Below, piece after piece: positions 1 through 5,297 of a stretch of DNA of 5,297 nt. The stretch is from an uncultured Methylococcaceae bacterium (GTDB taxonomy: Bacteria; Pseudomonadota; Gammaproteobacteria; Methylococcales; Methylomonadaceae). The stretch lies in contig CAIMDR010000010.1 in assembly GCA_903839795.1 (NCBI GenBank), forward strand, positions 1 to 5,297, read 5' to 3'. Position 1 is the first letter of the stretch; every line of letters begins with the position of its first letter. Under the pieces are notes generated by a model. It did no database searches and was not told where the DNA came from. It was given only the letters and a program-made list of their open reading frames with translations. A program made the position numbers and the translations under genes.

Positions 1-1500
1 ATCTGACACTTCTTTTAGCAAGTAAGACGCGATAACAGGAATGACGGTCAGTGACAATATCAGCGAACCACTGAGCGCAAAAACGATGGTTAAGGCGACC
101 GGCGTAAATAATTTACCTTCCAGTCCTTGCAGGGTCAGTAACGGTAAAAAGACGATAATAATAATTAAAATGCCTGACGTAACCGGCCCTGCCACTTCAC
201 GTGTTGCCCGATAAATGACATGCAAACGCGGTAAACGCTGGGCTTTTTCAACATGAGCAAGATGGGTGATAAGATTTTCAACCACCACCACCGCCGCATC
301 CACCAACATACCGATAGCAATCGCCAAACCGCCCAAGCTCATCAGGTTTGCTGACATGCCCATGTAGTTCATCAATATAAAAGTAAATAAAGCCGCCAGC
401 GGCAAAGCCAAGGCAACCACCAAGGCAGCTCGTAAATTACCCAGAAATAACAGCAGTAAAACCACAACCAAGGCTATCGCTTCCAGCAAGGCGTGTAAAA
501 CGGTCTCCACGGCCTTGTCAACCAAGTCAGCGCGATTGTAAAAGACTTTGGCTTCAACGCCTTTAGGAAACCCCTGGCTAATTTGAGCCAGTTTTTGCTC
601 GATTCCGACAATCGTTTGTCTGGCATTAGCGCCGCGTAAACTAAGCACCAGTCCGGTAACCGCTTCGCCTTCGCCATTTTTACTCACTGCGCCATAGCGC
701 GTCAGTGCACCGATTTTAACTTCGGCGATATCGCTGACGGTAATGGGCGTACCGTTTTTATTATCCACGACGATGGTACTGACATCATCCAAGGTTTTGA
801 TTCGGCCTTCCGCCCGTACAATCAAGGCTTCCTCGCCATCGGTCATACGCCCTGCCCCGTCATTACTGTTGTTGTTTTTTAACGCTTGCATCAGCTTATC
901 GATATTGATACCTCGGGCAGATAGCCGGGTATTATCGGGAATAACCTCAAAGCTTCTGACTAATCCACCCAAGGAATTAACATCGGCAACCCCTGAAACC
1001 GTGCGCAAGGCAGGACGAATAACCCAATCCAGTAAATCACGGCGCTCCATTAAAGTTAAATCGCCGCCCTCAATGGTAAACATAAACATTTCACCTAAAG
1101 GCGTCGTCATGGGAGCAATGCCGCCTTGAACGCCGGCGGGCAAGTTGCCCCACATCGTATTCAAGCGTTCGGCAATCTGCTGCCGCGCCCAGAAAATATC
1201 CGTACCTTCTGCAAAATCAACCGTAATATCCGTTAAGGCGTACTTGGCAATAGAACGCAACATGGTTTGGTGGGGAATACCCAGCAACTCAACCTCTATG
1301 GGTGCGGTTATTCTGGCTTCAACCTCTTCAGGTGTCATGCCGGGTGCTTTGACGATAATCTTTACCTGAGTGGGTGACACTTCTGGAAAGGCATCAATAG
1401 GAATGTTTTTAAAAGCATAATAGCCGCCACCGGATAACAGCAACACCACTATCATCATCAATAAGCGCTGACTTAACGCAAAGCGAATCAGGCCAGCCAT
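1..1500 (-). CDS. Heavy-metal-efflux RND transporter (CusA/CzcA family), N-terminal 500 residues, truncated by window edge
   Basis: This is the inner-membrane proton-driven pump of a tripartite metal exporter; only the N-terminal half is here (family members are usually about 1,020-1,070 aa). The reading frame is open from ATG at 1500 to the window edge. Visible in order: TM1 about residues 12-30; the family signature IPIDAFPEVSPTQV at 33-46 opening the periplasmic porter domain (about 31-336); TM2 about 337-354, TM3 358-378, TM4 386-407, TM5 439-457, TM6 470-495. TM4 reads GGLAIAIG (390-397) then VDAAVVVVEN (400-409), placing the conserved proton-relay acids at D401 and E408. This is the CusA-like form, not the DFG...VDGA form of CzcA. 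From memory of CusA, its TM methionines M403, M410, M486 and M501 align here with L399, V406, L476 and A491; only M391 is kept (M387). Family assignment is secure, but Cu/Ag specificity is doubtful and the substrate is open. The ATG overlaps the adaptor stop (TAATG), with GGGGAG nine bases upstream. Confidence 0.95.
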   Translation of the reverse strand, partial: MAGLIRFALSQRLLMMIVVLLLSGGGYYAFKNIPIDAFPEVSPTQVKIIVKAPGMTPEEVEARITAPIEVELLGIPHQTMLRSIAKYALTDITVDFAEGTDIFWARQQIAERLNTMWGNLPAGVQGGIAPMTTPLGEMFMFTIEGGDLTLMERRDLLDWVIRPALRTVSGVADVNSLGGLVRSFEVIPDNTRLSARGINIDKLMQALKNNNSNDGAGRMTDGEEALIVRAEGRIKTLDDVSTIVVDNKNGTPITVSDIAEVKIGALTRYGAVSKNGEGEAVTGLVLSLRGANARQTIVGIEQKLAQISQGFPKGVEAKVFYNRADLVDKAVETVLHALLEAIALVVVLLLLFLGNLRAALVVALALPLAALFTFILMNYMGMSANLMSLGGLAIAIGMLVDAAVVVVENLITHLAHVEKAQRLPRLHVIYRATREVAGPVTSGILIIIIVFLPLLTLQGLEGKLFTPVALTIVFALSGSLILSLTVIPVIASYLLKEVSD

Positions 1501-2624
1501 TATTCAGTGCTCCCCAAGCCCAACCAGTTAGCTTTTAATGCCACAGCACCCTTGATGGCTATCGCCTCATCACCGGTAAAATCACCGCTAATAATGGATT
1601 CATTACCCTGTTTGCCTATGATAGTAACGGGGCTGACTTTAAAACCGTCCTGATTACGAATAAAAATAAAATAGTGGCCTTCATTTTGGGCAATAGCCGT
1701 ATTGGGCGCTTTAAAGGCCGCACTTTTAGTGGCTTGAACAATCTGGGTATTAATGGTTTGCCCCGGCCTTACGACAGATTGCTCGCTACCCAGCGCTTGA
1801 TTTGTAACAATAACAGCCCTCGCCAGTAGCGTTTGATTTTCAGGATTAACACTTTGCCCCAATAAAGTGATTTTTGCTTTGATGGGGGTATTGTCAATCA
1901 AAACCTGATCACCCACTTTAATGCTGCCGATACGCTCTTGGGGAATATTAATCTCCAACCAAAGCTCGCTCAGATTGGCAATGCGGTATAACGGTGCCAA
2001 CATGTCGACTCGCTCACCTGCTGTCGCTATCCGCGCCATCACCACCCCTGAAATGGGCGAATGTACATTGAGCTGGCTGCTTAACTGGTGGGTTTGTCCC
2101 AAGCTTTCAATTTCGGGAAGGGTCATCCCGGCGATATTTAAAAGTTGCTTACGCTCATTCACATCGTAAACAAAGGCATTGTATTGACTTCGGGTTTCCT
2201 GCCAGCGTCTTTCGGCAATAACGCCATCACCCAAGAGTTTTTTATCGCGCTCATAAGCCAGCGTCCCTAATTGCATATCACTCAGCGATTTAAGATACAG
2301 GCGCTGCATGGACAGCAAATCAGGACTGTTAAGCTGAACCAGTACCTCACCTTTTTTAATATTATCGCCGCCCGCCGCCTTTAAGGTAGTGATGACTCCG
2401 GCTTGAGACGCACTAACCACATACTCGTTGGTTGGAGGAACCACCACTTTGGCAGGTGCCGTTAATACCGGAATTTGTTTAACAGCCTCCAGTTTACCCA
2501 GAGTGACGCCCAAGTTGTTTACATTATCCTGCGATATTTTAATCGTATTTTCAGCGAATACCGATGGGCAAAACAGCGCCGCCCCTGTAAAACTTAATAA
2601 CAGTAAAAATTGATACAACTTCAT
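1500..2624 (-). CDS. Periplasmic adaptor (membrane fusion protein) of heavy-metal RND efflux, CusB/CzcB-like
   Basis: This 374-aa adaptor bridges the inner-membrane pump and the outer-membrane channel in the periplasm. Residues 1-24 form a Sec signal peptide (hydrophobic LLLLSFTGAALF, cleavage likely after SVFA). Cys19 is not in a proper lipobox, so a lipoprotein is unlikely. A biotinyl-lipoyl half-motif runs about 68-101 (SASQAGVI, then IKKGEVLVQLNSPDL) and an alpha-helical hairpin about 102-182. The second lipoyl half is at 187-216 (HSPISGVV, AGERVDML), followed by a beta-barrel (about 220-298) and a membrane-proximal domain ending GAVALKA (359-365), typical of CzcB-type adaptors. The mature N-terminus has no Met, His or Cys before M106, so it lacks the methionine site known in CusB; there is also no His-rich tail. 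Start: ATG overlaps the channel-gene stop as ATGA, with AGGAG seven bases upstream. The stop overlaps the pump start. Confidence 0.95.
   Translation of the reverse strand: MKLYQFLLLLSFTGAALFCPSVFAENTIKISQDNVNNLGVTLGKLEAVKQIPVLTAPAKVVVPPTNEYVVSASQAGVITTLKAAGGDNIKKGEVLVQLNSPDLLSMQRLYLKSLSDMQLGTLAYERDKKLLGDGVIAERRWQETRSQYNAFVYDVNERKQLLNIAGMTLPEIESLGQTHQLSSQLNVHSPISGVVMARIATAGERVDMLAPLYRIANLSELWLEINIPQERIGSIKVGDQVLIDNTPIKAKITLLGQSVNPENQTLLARAVIVTNQALGSEQSVVRPGQTINTQIVQATKSAAFKAPNTAIAQNEGHYFIFIRNQDGFKVSPVTIIGKQGNESIISGDFTGDEAIAIKGAVALKANWLGLGSTE
1510..1515 (-). promoter_or_regulatory. Ribosome binding site of the RND pump gene
   Basis: GGGGAG on the minus strand lies inside the last codons of the adaptor gene, nine bases before the pump ATG. 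With the TAATG stop/start overlap it supports 1500 as the true start and translational coupling of pump to adaptor. Confidence 0.6.
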
Positions 2625-3931
2625 GGCATAACTCCTACTGCCTGATTATAAAGTGCCTTGTCTCGCTGTAACATGACGGCACGTTCTTTCGCATTGAGAA
2701 TGGCTTGCTGGGTTCGGGACTGGATTTTTAACAAATCCAACAAATTAATTTCACCCACAGAAAAAGCCAGCTGGGTCATGGTTAACAATTCTTCTGACAC
2801 TTTTTTCTGCTCATTGGCCGTGCCCAATTCGACTCGATTAACTTCCAGATTATGCTCCGCTTCGTGATGCGCTAATTCCAAATCGCGGTAAAGTTGTTCA
2901 CGCTCTGCGATTAAGCGGTTTAATTCAACATTGACTGCCGCAATGTGTGGCTGTATGTGTGCGTTACCGCCAAAAGGAATGCTAACGCCGACATTAAAAA
3001 ATTCAGCATGGTTACTGCGCGGATCATAGCCCTCATCGCTCAAGATACCGGCGATAACATTGCTTTGACCTGACCCTATTGATTTAATGGCATTAATCTG
3101 AGCTTGCTTACTCTCAATCTGACTATTAATAGCAACCAAAACGGGATGATTTTTCTCGATTTCTTTTAAGGCCACCAGATTTTCTTCATAAATACTTGGC
3201 ACTTTATTCATTTGGGTAACGGAGCTATAACGTTTACGTACGTGCATTAATTCCGCTTCGGCCATGGTAAATACAGAACGTTTTTGCAATAACTCGGTTT
3301 GCGCCAATAATTCATCCGCGCGGGGTAAATCGCCTAATTCAACGCGACGCTTAATAGTCTCCAATAATTTCTCATAAATACCCAACTCCGCTTGCGCTTG
3401 CTCATAACGAATTTTTGCCAGCGACATGTTCCACAAAGCGATCCTGACCAAACCGGCAACCCGTAATTTAATACCTACGGCTTGGGACTCGGCACTGGTT
3501 TCGGCCTGATTGGCCAACTTATGTTCCGCATCACGCTGGCCTATATTCCAGAGCGGCACCTGCACATTACCGGTTGCATAATTCAATTTAAAAGTGGATA
3601 TCGACTGATAGCCAACAATGGCTTGTGAGGAACCGGCGGTCCAACTTTTACTGCGCTCCGAAATGGCAGCGGCTTCTTCTTCCAAAGCGGTAAGCCAAGC
3701 GGTATCCGGGTATTTTTGCATGGTTAAATCAACCAGCTTGGATAGCGTCAGCGAGGCATCAATGACAATAGGATCAAGATGATCAACAGCCTGTATTGAA
3801 GTATCGCGTTCCCAGGTCGGGTCCTGGGAATAAGCCGGGTTTGAAACAAGCAGTATACTTGCCAAAGAAAAGAGAACATGACCCAGCAGGAGCCTGGGCA
3901 CACGTTTCCCGGAAAGGTTCAAAGAAAACAT
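2621..3931 (-). CDS. Outer-membrane efflux channel, TolC/OEP family (CusC/CzcC-like)
   Basis: This 436-aa protein is the outer-membrane duct of the tripartite exporter. A long signal peptide (residues 1-35; basic KRVPR, then LLLGHVLFSLASILLVS, cleavage likely after AYS) precedes the mature chain. There is no cysteine anywhere, so it is not lipid-anchored as CusC is. The body shows the duplicated helical-barrel pattern of the OEP family: VELGDLPRADELLAQ (197-211) in the first repeat and FSVGEINLLDLLKIQ (390-404) in the second, each in long Glu/Gln/Ala-rich helices. Outer-membrane strand segments lie near 103-128 (ending VQVPLWNIG) and 311-320 (FFNVGVSIPF). The length is usual for CzcC-like channels. 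The start has only a weak upstream GAG, but the signal peptide begins properly at this ATG. It is first of the three overlapping efflux genes. 91 bases with two inverted repeats separate it from the small secreted-protein gene upstream. Family is secure; the cargo depends on the pump. Confidence 0.93.
   Translation of the reverse strand: MFSLNLSGKRVPRLLLGHVLFSLASILLVSNPAYSQDPTWERDTSIQAVDHLDPIVIDASLTLSKLVDLTMQKYPDTAWLTALEEEAAAISERSKSWTAGSSQAIVGYQSISTFKLNYATGNVQVPLWNIGQRDAEHKLANQAETSAESQAVGIKLRVAGLVRIALWNMSLAKIRYEQAQAELGIYEKLLETIKRRVELGDLPRADELLAQTELLQKRSVFTMAEAELMHVRKRYSSVTQMNKVPSIYEENLVALKEIEKNHPVLVAINSQIESKQAQINAIKSIGSGQSNVIAGILSDEGYDPRSNHAEFFNVGVSIPFGGNAHIQPHIAAVNVELNRLIAEREQLYRDLELAHHEAEHNLEVNRVELGTANEQKKVSEELLTMTQLAFSVGEINLLDLLKIQSRTQQAILNAKERAVMLQRDKALYNQAVGVMP
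2632..2636 (-). promoter_or_regulatory. Ribosome binding site of the adaptor gene
   Basis: AGGAG on the minus strand, seven bases before ATG at 2624, lies within the last codons of the channel gene. It is the strongest Shine-Dalgarno sequence in the operon. It fixes the adaptor start and fits coupling through the ATGA overlap. Confidence 0.75.
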
Positions 3932-3945
3932 AAGGTAAGCTCAAT

Positions 3946-3959
3946 GCGGTTAACACCGC
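3946..3959. repeat. Inverted repeat GCGGT-TAAC-ACCGC in the leader of the channel gene
   Basis: A perfect five-base stem with a four-base loop ends 14 bases before the channel-gene ATG. On the plus-strand reading the stem extends to eight pairs with one G-T wobble (AATGCGGT/ACCGCGTT). On the mRNA (minus) strand the extension is interrupted by a C/A mismatch. No T-run follows on the minus strand, so it is not a terminator there. It could be an mRNA hairpin close to the weak ribosome site or a protein-binding dyad. Confidence 0.4.
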
Positions 3960-3980
3960 GTTATGGATAAGTATCTGTTT

Positions 3981-4004
3981 AAAAAGACGGGACAATCGCG
4001 TCCC
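3981..4004 (-). terminator. Weak intrinsic-terminator-like hairpin between the small gene and the channel gene
   Basis: Read on the minus strand, GGGAC (4004-4000) pairs with GTCCC (3993-3989) around the six-base loop GCGATT. After GTC comes a run of five T (3985-3981). It lies 18 bases after the stop of the small secreted-protein gene and 50 bases before the channel start. The five-pair stem and the three-base gap before the T-run make it weak. It may be a partial terminator that lowers transcription into the efflux genes, or just a 3' end for the small gene. Confidence 0.4.
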
Positions 4005-4022
4005 TGAATAACGAAGGAAAAT

Positions 4023-4427
4023 TTATTGCGCAGGCGGAGCACGCAGTGGGGGTGATGGCATCAATAAACAGTAAGCCAACTGCTGAGACTGTGGCGAAAA
4101 ATTGACATCAAACCGCGAGTCTGCCTTATTAAAAACAAACGCCTGTTGGGGTAGATAATAATGCAGGACTGAATCGCCAGACCGATTGATTTGGCTTTGC
4201 TTAACGCCACTATCAACAGCGACAAGCATACCCTCCACCACGTTATTGTATGACAACATCTTCAGTTGGTCTGGTGGCCTGTTATGTTCTGCGCTAAAGA
4301 GCTCAAGACCTGGAACATGCAAACCTGACGTTAAGCCAGGCTCCCCCGTATGGGCATGTACCAACGGCGCAATGAATTGCAACAGCGTCAGAAAAACAAC
4401 TAGATATTTACGAAGTGTTGAAAACAT
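4023..4427 (-). CDS. Small secreted protein of unknown family, upstream of the efflux operon
   Basis: This 134-aa protein is not one I can name. Residues 1-25 form a clear Sec signal peptide (LRKYLVVFLTLLQFIAPLVHA) with cleavage expected after VHA25, giving a mature chain of about 109 residues starting HTGEPG. Visible features: the segment HAHTGEPGLTSGLHVPGLEL at 24-43; histidines at 24, 26, 37, 48 and 89; a single cysteine at 120; and a Pro-rich C-terminus PSPPLRAPPAQ (124-134). There is no second membrane segment. The histidines are suggestive but too few to prove metal binding. An in-frame stop five codons upstream (4443-4445) rules out an earlier start; no good Shine-Dalgarno is visible. 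It runs in the same direction as the efflux genes, 91 bases ahead, so it may be the first cistron and act as a periplasmic accessory or metal-sensing protein (inference). The signal peptide and an unbroken frame in a compact gene arrangement argue that it is real. Confidence 0.75.
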   Translation of the reverse strand: MFSTLRKYLVVFLTLLQFIAPLVHAHTGEPGLTSGLHVPGLELFSAEHNRPPDQLKMLSYNNVVEGMLVAVDSGVKQSQINRSGDSVLHYYLPQQAFVFNKADSRFDVNFSPQSQQLAYCLLMPSPPLRAPPAQ

Positions 4428-4460
4428 GCGAACAATGCTATATTAATAAGAAACAATTAA

Positions 4461-4487
4461 CAACCTGATGACTAAAGTTAACGGTTG
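4461..4487. promoter_or_regulatory. Imperfect inverted repeat CAACC-N17-GGTTG, possible operator
   Basis: CAACC (4461-4465) and GGTTG (4483-4487) are inverted arms with 17 bases between them, and the palindrome GTTAAC (4477-4482) lies next to the right arm. Flanks are AT-rich and partly symmetrical (TTAA before, ATTA after). It lies just downstream of the TATAAT candidate that would serve the minus-strand genes, where a repressor could block transcription. Short arms make chance occurrence possible, and no regulator gene is in the window to match it. Confidence 0.3.
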
Positions 4488-4516
4488 ATTATAAGCTCAA
4501 ATGTTAATTGAACCTG
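4488..4516 (-). promoter_or_regulatory. Candidate promoter for the small gene and efflux operon
   Basis: A perfect TATAAT -10 hexamer lies at 4493-4488 on the minus strand, about 60 bases before the ATG at 4427. The hexamer 17 bases upstream is CAGGTT, a poor -35, so the promoter would probably need an activator if it is real. It is the best -10 match facing this direction in the intergenic region. Confidence 0.35.
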
Positions 4517-4536
4517 AAAAACTTGCCTAAAGCAGA

Positions 4537-4565
4537 TTTTCATAGCCCCGAAAGGTGCATAAAAT
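4537..4565 (+). promoter_or_regulatory. Candidate sigma-70 promoter for the Tim44-like gene
   Basis: TTTTCA (4537-4542, four of six matches to the -35 consensus), a 17-base spacer, and TAAAAT (4560-4565, five of six to the -10 consensus) would start transcription near 4572. That leaves a leader of about 40 bases before ATG at 4612. The seven-base direct repeat TGCATAA (4556-4562 and 4574-4580) flanks the predicted start point. Confidence 0.4.
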
Positions 4566-4602
4566 GGATAGTCTGCATAATTTTACACTTTAAATTTAAC
4601 CC

Positions 4603-4607
4603 GGTGA
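4603..4607 (+). promoter_or_regulatory. Weak ribosome binding site of the Tim44-like gene
   Basis: GGTGA lies four bases before ATG at 4612. It is close to the start and imperfect, but it is the only Shine-Dalgarno-like stretch here. It agrees with the start that gives a complete signal peptide. Confidence 0.45.
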
Positions 4608-4611
4608 TTGT

Positions 4612-5297
4612 ATGAATAGATATACCAATATTGTTGCTTTCTGTTTAATCGCTTTATCGTTAAGCCTGGGCGGCATGTCAGATGCGGATGCCAAACGTTT
4701 TGGCGGCGGCGGTTCTTTTGGCGGACGCTCATCTTACAGTGCTCCCTATAAACGCTCGGCAATACCGCCCAGTCGTTCTGCCAGCCAACAACAAGCGACC
4801 GCTCAAAATCAGACTGCCAGACAAGGCATGGCCAATCGCGGCGGCTTAATGGGTATGCTGGGTGGTTTGGCTTTAGGGGGATTATTAGGCTCGCTGTTCT
4901 TTGGCGGCGCTTTTGAAAACTTTAACCTGATGGATATTCTAGTGTTGGGCGGGGTGGCTTTTTTACTGTATAAATTATTTGCCGCCAAAGCACGCGCCAC
5001 ACAACGACCTGCTTACGATCGCACCGCACATAATGAGTCCGAAGCGCAACCGGCTCACAGTACTCCGGCGGGTTTTAATACCGATTTGTTATTCAATAAA
5101 GATAAAAAATCGTCAGCGGATTCGGCTTTTCAAACGCCTACTGACCTCAACAATCCTATCTCAATTCCAGTTGGCTTTGATCAACAGGCCTTTTTATCGG
5201 GTGCTAAAATAGCCTTTACCACCCTGCAAAAAGCTTGGGATGATAAGGATCTTGCCGAAATCAGAGGCTTATCAACGGATAAAGTATTTGCTGAAAT
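4612..5297 (+). CDS. Tim44-like domain membrane protein, N-terminal 228 residues, truncated by window edge
   Basis: The frame is open from ATG at 4612 to the window end. Residues 1-27 form a signal peptide (IVAFCLIALSLSLGGM, cleavage likely after ADA). It is followed directly by KRFGGGGSFGGRSS (28-41), the Gly-rich motif typical of bacterial Tim44-like proteins. Next come a Ser/Gln/Ala-rich linker (about 43-75), a Gly/Leu-rich hydrophobic segment (79-99), a second one (107-123, ILVLGGVAFLLYKLF) and a polar low-complexity linker (125-185). The start of the Tim44-like domain follows from about 188, with FLSGAKIAFTTLQKAWDDKD (194-213) and IRGLSTDKVFAE (217-228). The domain is related to the mitochondrial import factor Tim44 and belongs to the NTF2-like fold; its bacterial role is not well defined, with membrane or envelope scaffolding suggested. 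The rest of the domain lies beyond the window. It is divergent from the efflux operon, and I see no functional tie. The start is supported by the signal peptide and GGTGA upstream. Confidence 0.9.
   Translation, partial: MNRYTNIVAFCLIALSLSLGGMSDADAKRFGGGGSFGGRSSYSAPYKRSAIPPSRSASQQQATAQNQTARQGMANRGGLMGMLGGLALGGLLGSLFFGGAFENFNLMDILVLGGVAFLLYKLFAAKARATQRPAYDRTAHNESEAQPAHSTPAGFNTDLLFNKDKKSSADSAFQTPTDLNNPISIPVGFDQQAFLSGAKIAFTTLQKAWDDKDLAEIRGLSTDKVFAE

Noticed and set aside
474..677. Minus-strand open frame of 67 codons inside the pump gene
   Set aside because: It is an alternate frame of the pump coding sequence, which covers residues with clear RND similarity here.
743..1369. Plus-strand open frames of 128 and 74 codons (743-1129 and 1145-1369)
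   Set aside because: They lie wholly antisense to the porter domain of the RND pump, whose minus-strand frame is unbroken and clearly homologous. No family resemblance or credible start context was seen.
1921..2867. Plus-strand open frames at 1921-2169, 2428-2613 and 2658-2867
   Set aside because: They are antisense to the adaptor and channel genes, with no recognisable product. Opposite-strand frames of this length are expected by chance.
2621..3931. Lipoprotein channel (CusC-like N-terminal acylation)
   Set aside because: The translated protein has no cysteine, so a lipobox is impossible.
3783..3995. Minus-strand 70-codon frame overlapping the start of the channel gene, possible leader peptide or frameshifted N-terminus
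   Set aside because: It needs a TTG start with no ribosome site and continues in a Cys/Phe-rich non-homologous frame. The channel gene has its own complete signal peptide from 3931, so no frameshift is required.
4186..4446. Plus-strand 86-codon frame antisense to the small secreted protein
   Set aside because: The minus-strand frame gives a textbook signal peptide and the same orientation as the operon. The plus frame has no domain signal and is the weaker choice.
4809..5212. Open frames on both strands within the Tim44-like gene (4809-5000 minus, 4979-5212 plus)
   Set aside because: The frame from 4612 carries the signal peptide, the Gly-rich motif, membrane segments and the Tim44-domain start without interruption, so these are shadows.

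Overview
The window looks like chromosomal DNA of a Gram-negative bacterium, most likely a gammaproteobacterium. It encodes a tripartite export machine that needs two membranes, three proteins with cleavable Sec signals, and a bacterial Tim44-like protein of the kind common in beta- and gammaproteobacteria. Base composition is moderate (mid-40s % GC by eye) and codon use is even across all genes. A methanotroph-like lineage (Methylococcales) is a guess from general impression only. I see no mobile element, tRNA, rRNA or CRISPR.

Positions 1-3931, minus strand: a heavy-metal-efflux RND operon transcribed right to left in the order outer-membrane channel (2621-3931), periplasmic adaptor (1500-2624), inner-membrane RND pump (1-1500, cut by the window edge after residue 500). 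The three genes are translationally coupled: ATGA overlaps the first pair and TAATG the second. Together they should form a proton-driven channel spanning both membranes that expels metal ions from the periplasm or cytoplasm. Transmembrane helix 4 of the pump has the GG-L-AIAIG...VDAA....EN form of the CusA-like branch, not the DFG...VDGA form of CzcA. However, most of the methionines that carry Cu(I)/Ag(I) in CusA are replaced, and the adaptor lacks N-terminal Met/His/Cys. The metal therefore cannot be assigned from this sequence.

Positions 3932-4427, minus strand: a small secreted protein of unknown family (134 aa) lies just upstream in the same direction. A weak terminator-like hairpin and a second inverted repeat separate it from the channel gene. 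It may be the first gene of the operon.

Positions 4428-4611: a divergent intergenic region with candidate promoters in both directions and an imperfect inverted repeat (CAACC...GGTTG) that could be an operator. No regulator gene lies in the window.

Positions 4612-5297, plus strand: the first 228 residues of a Tim44-like domain membrane protein, probably unrelated in function to the efflux operon. The content is mostly recognisable. The least explained parts are the small secreted protein, the intergenic hairpin, and the unassigned metal specificity.
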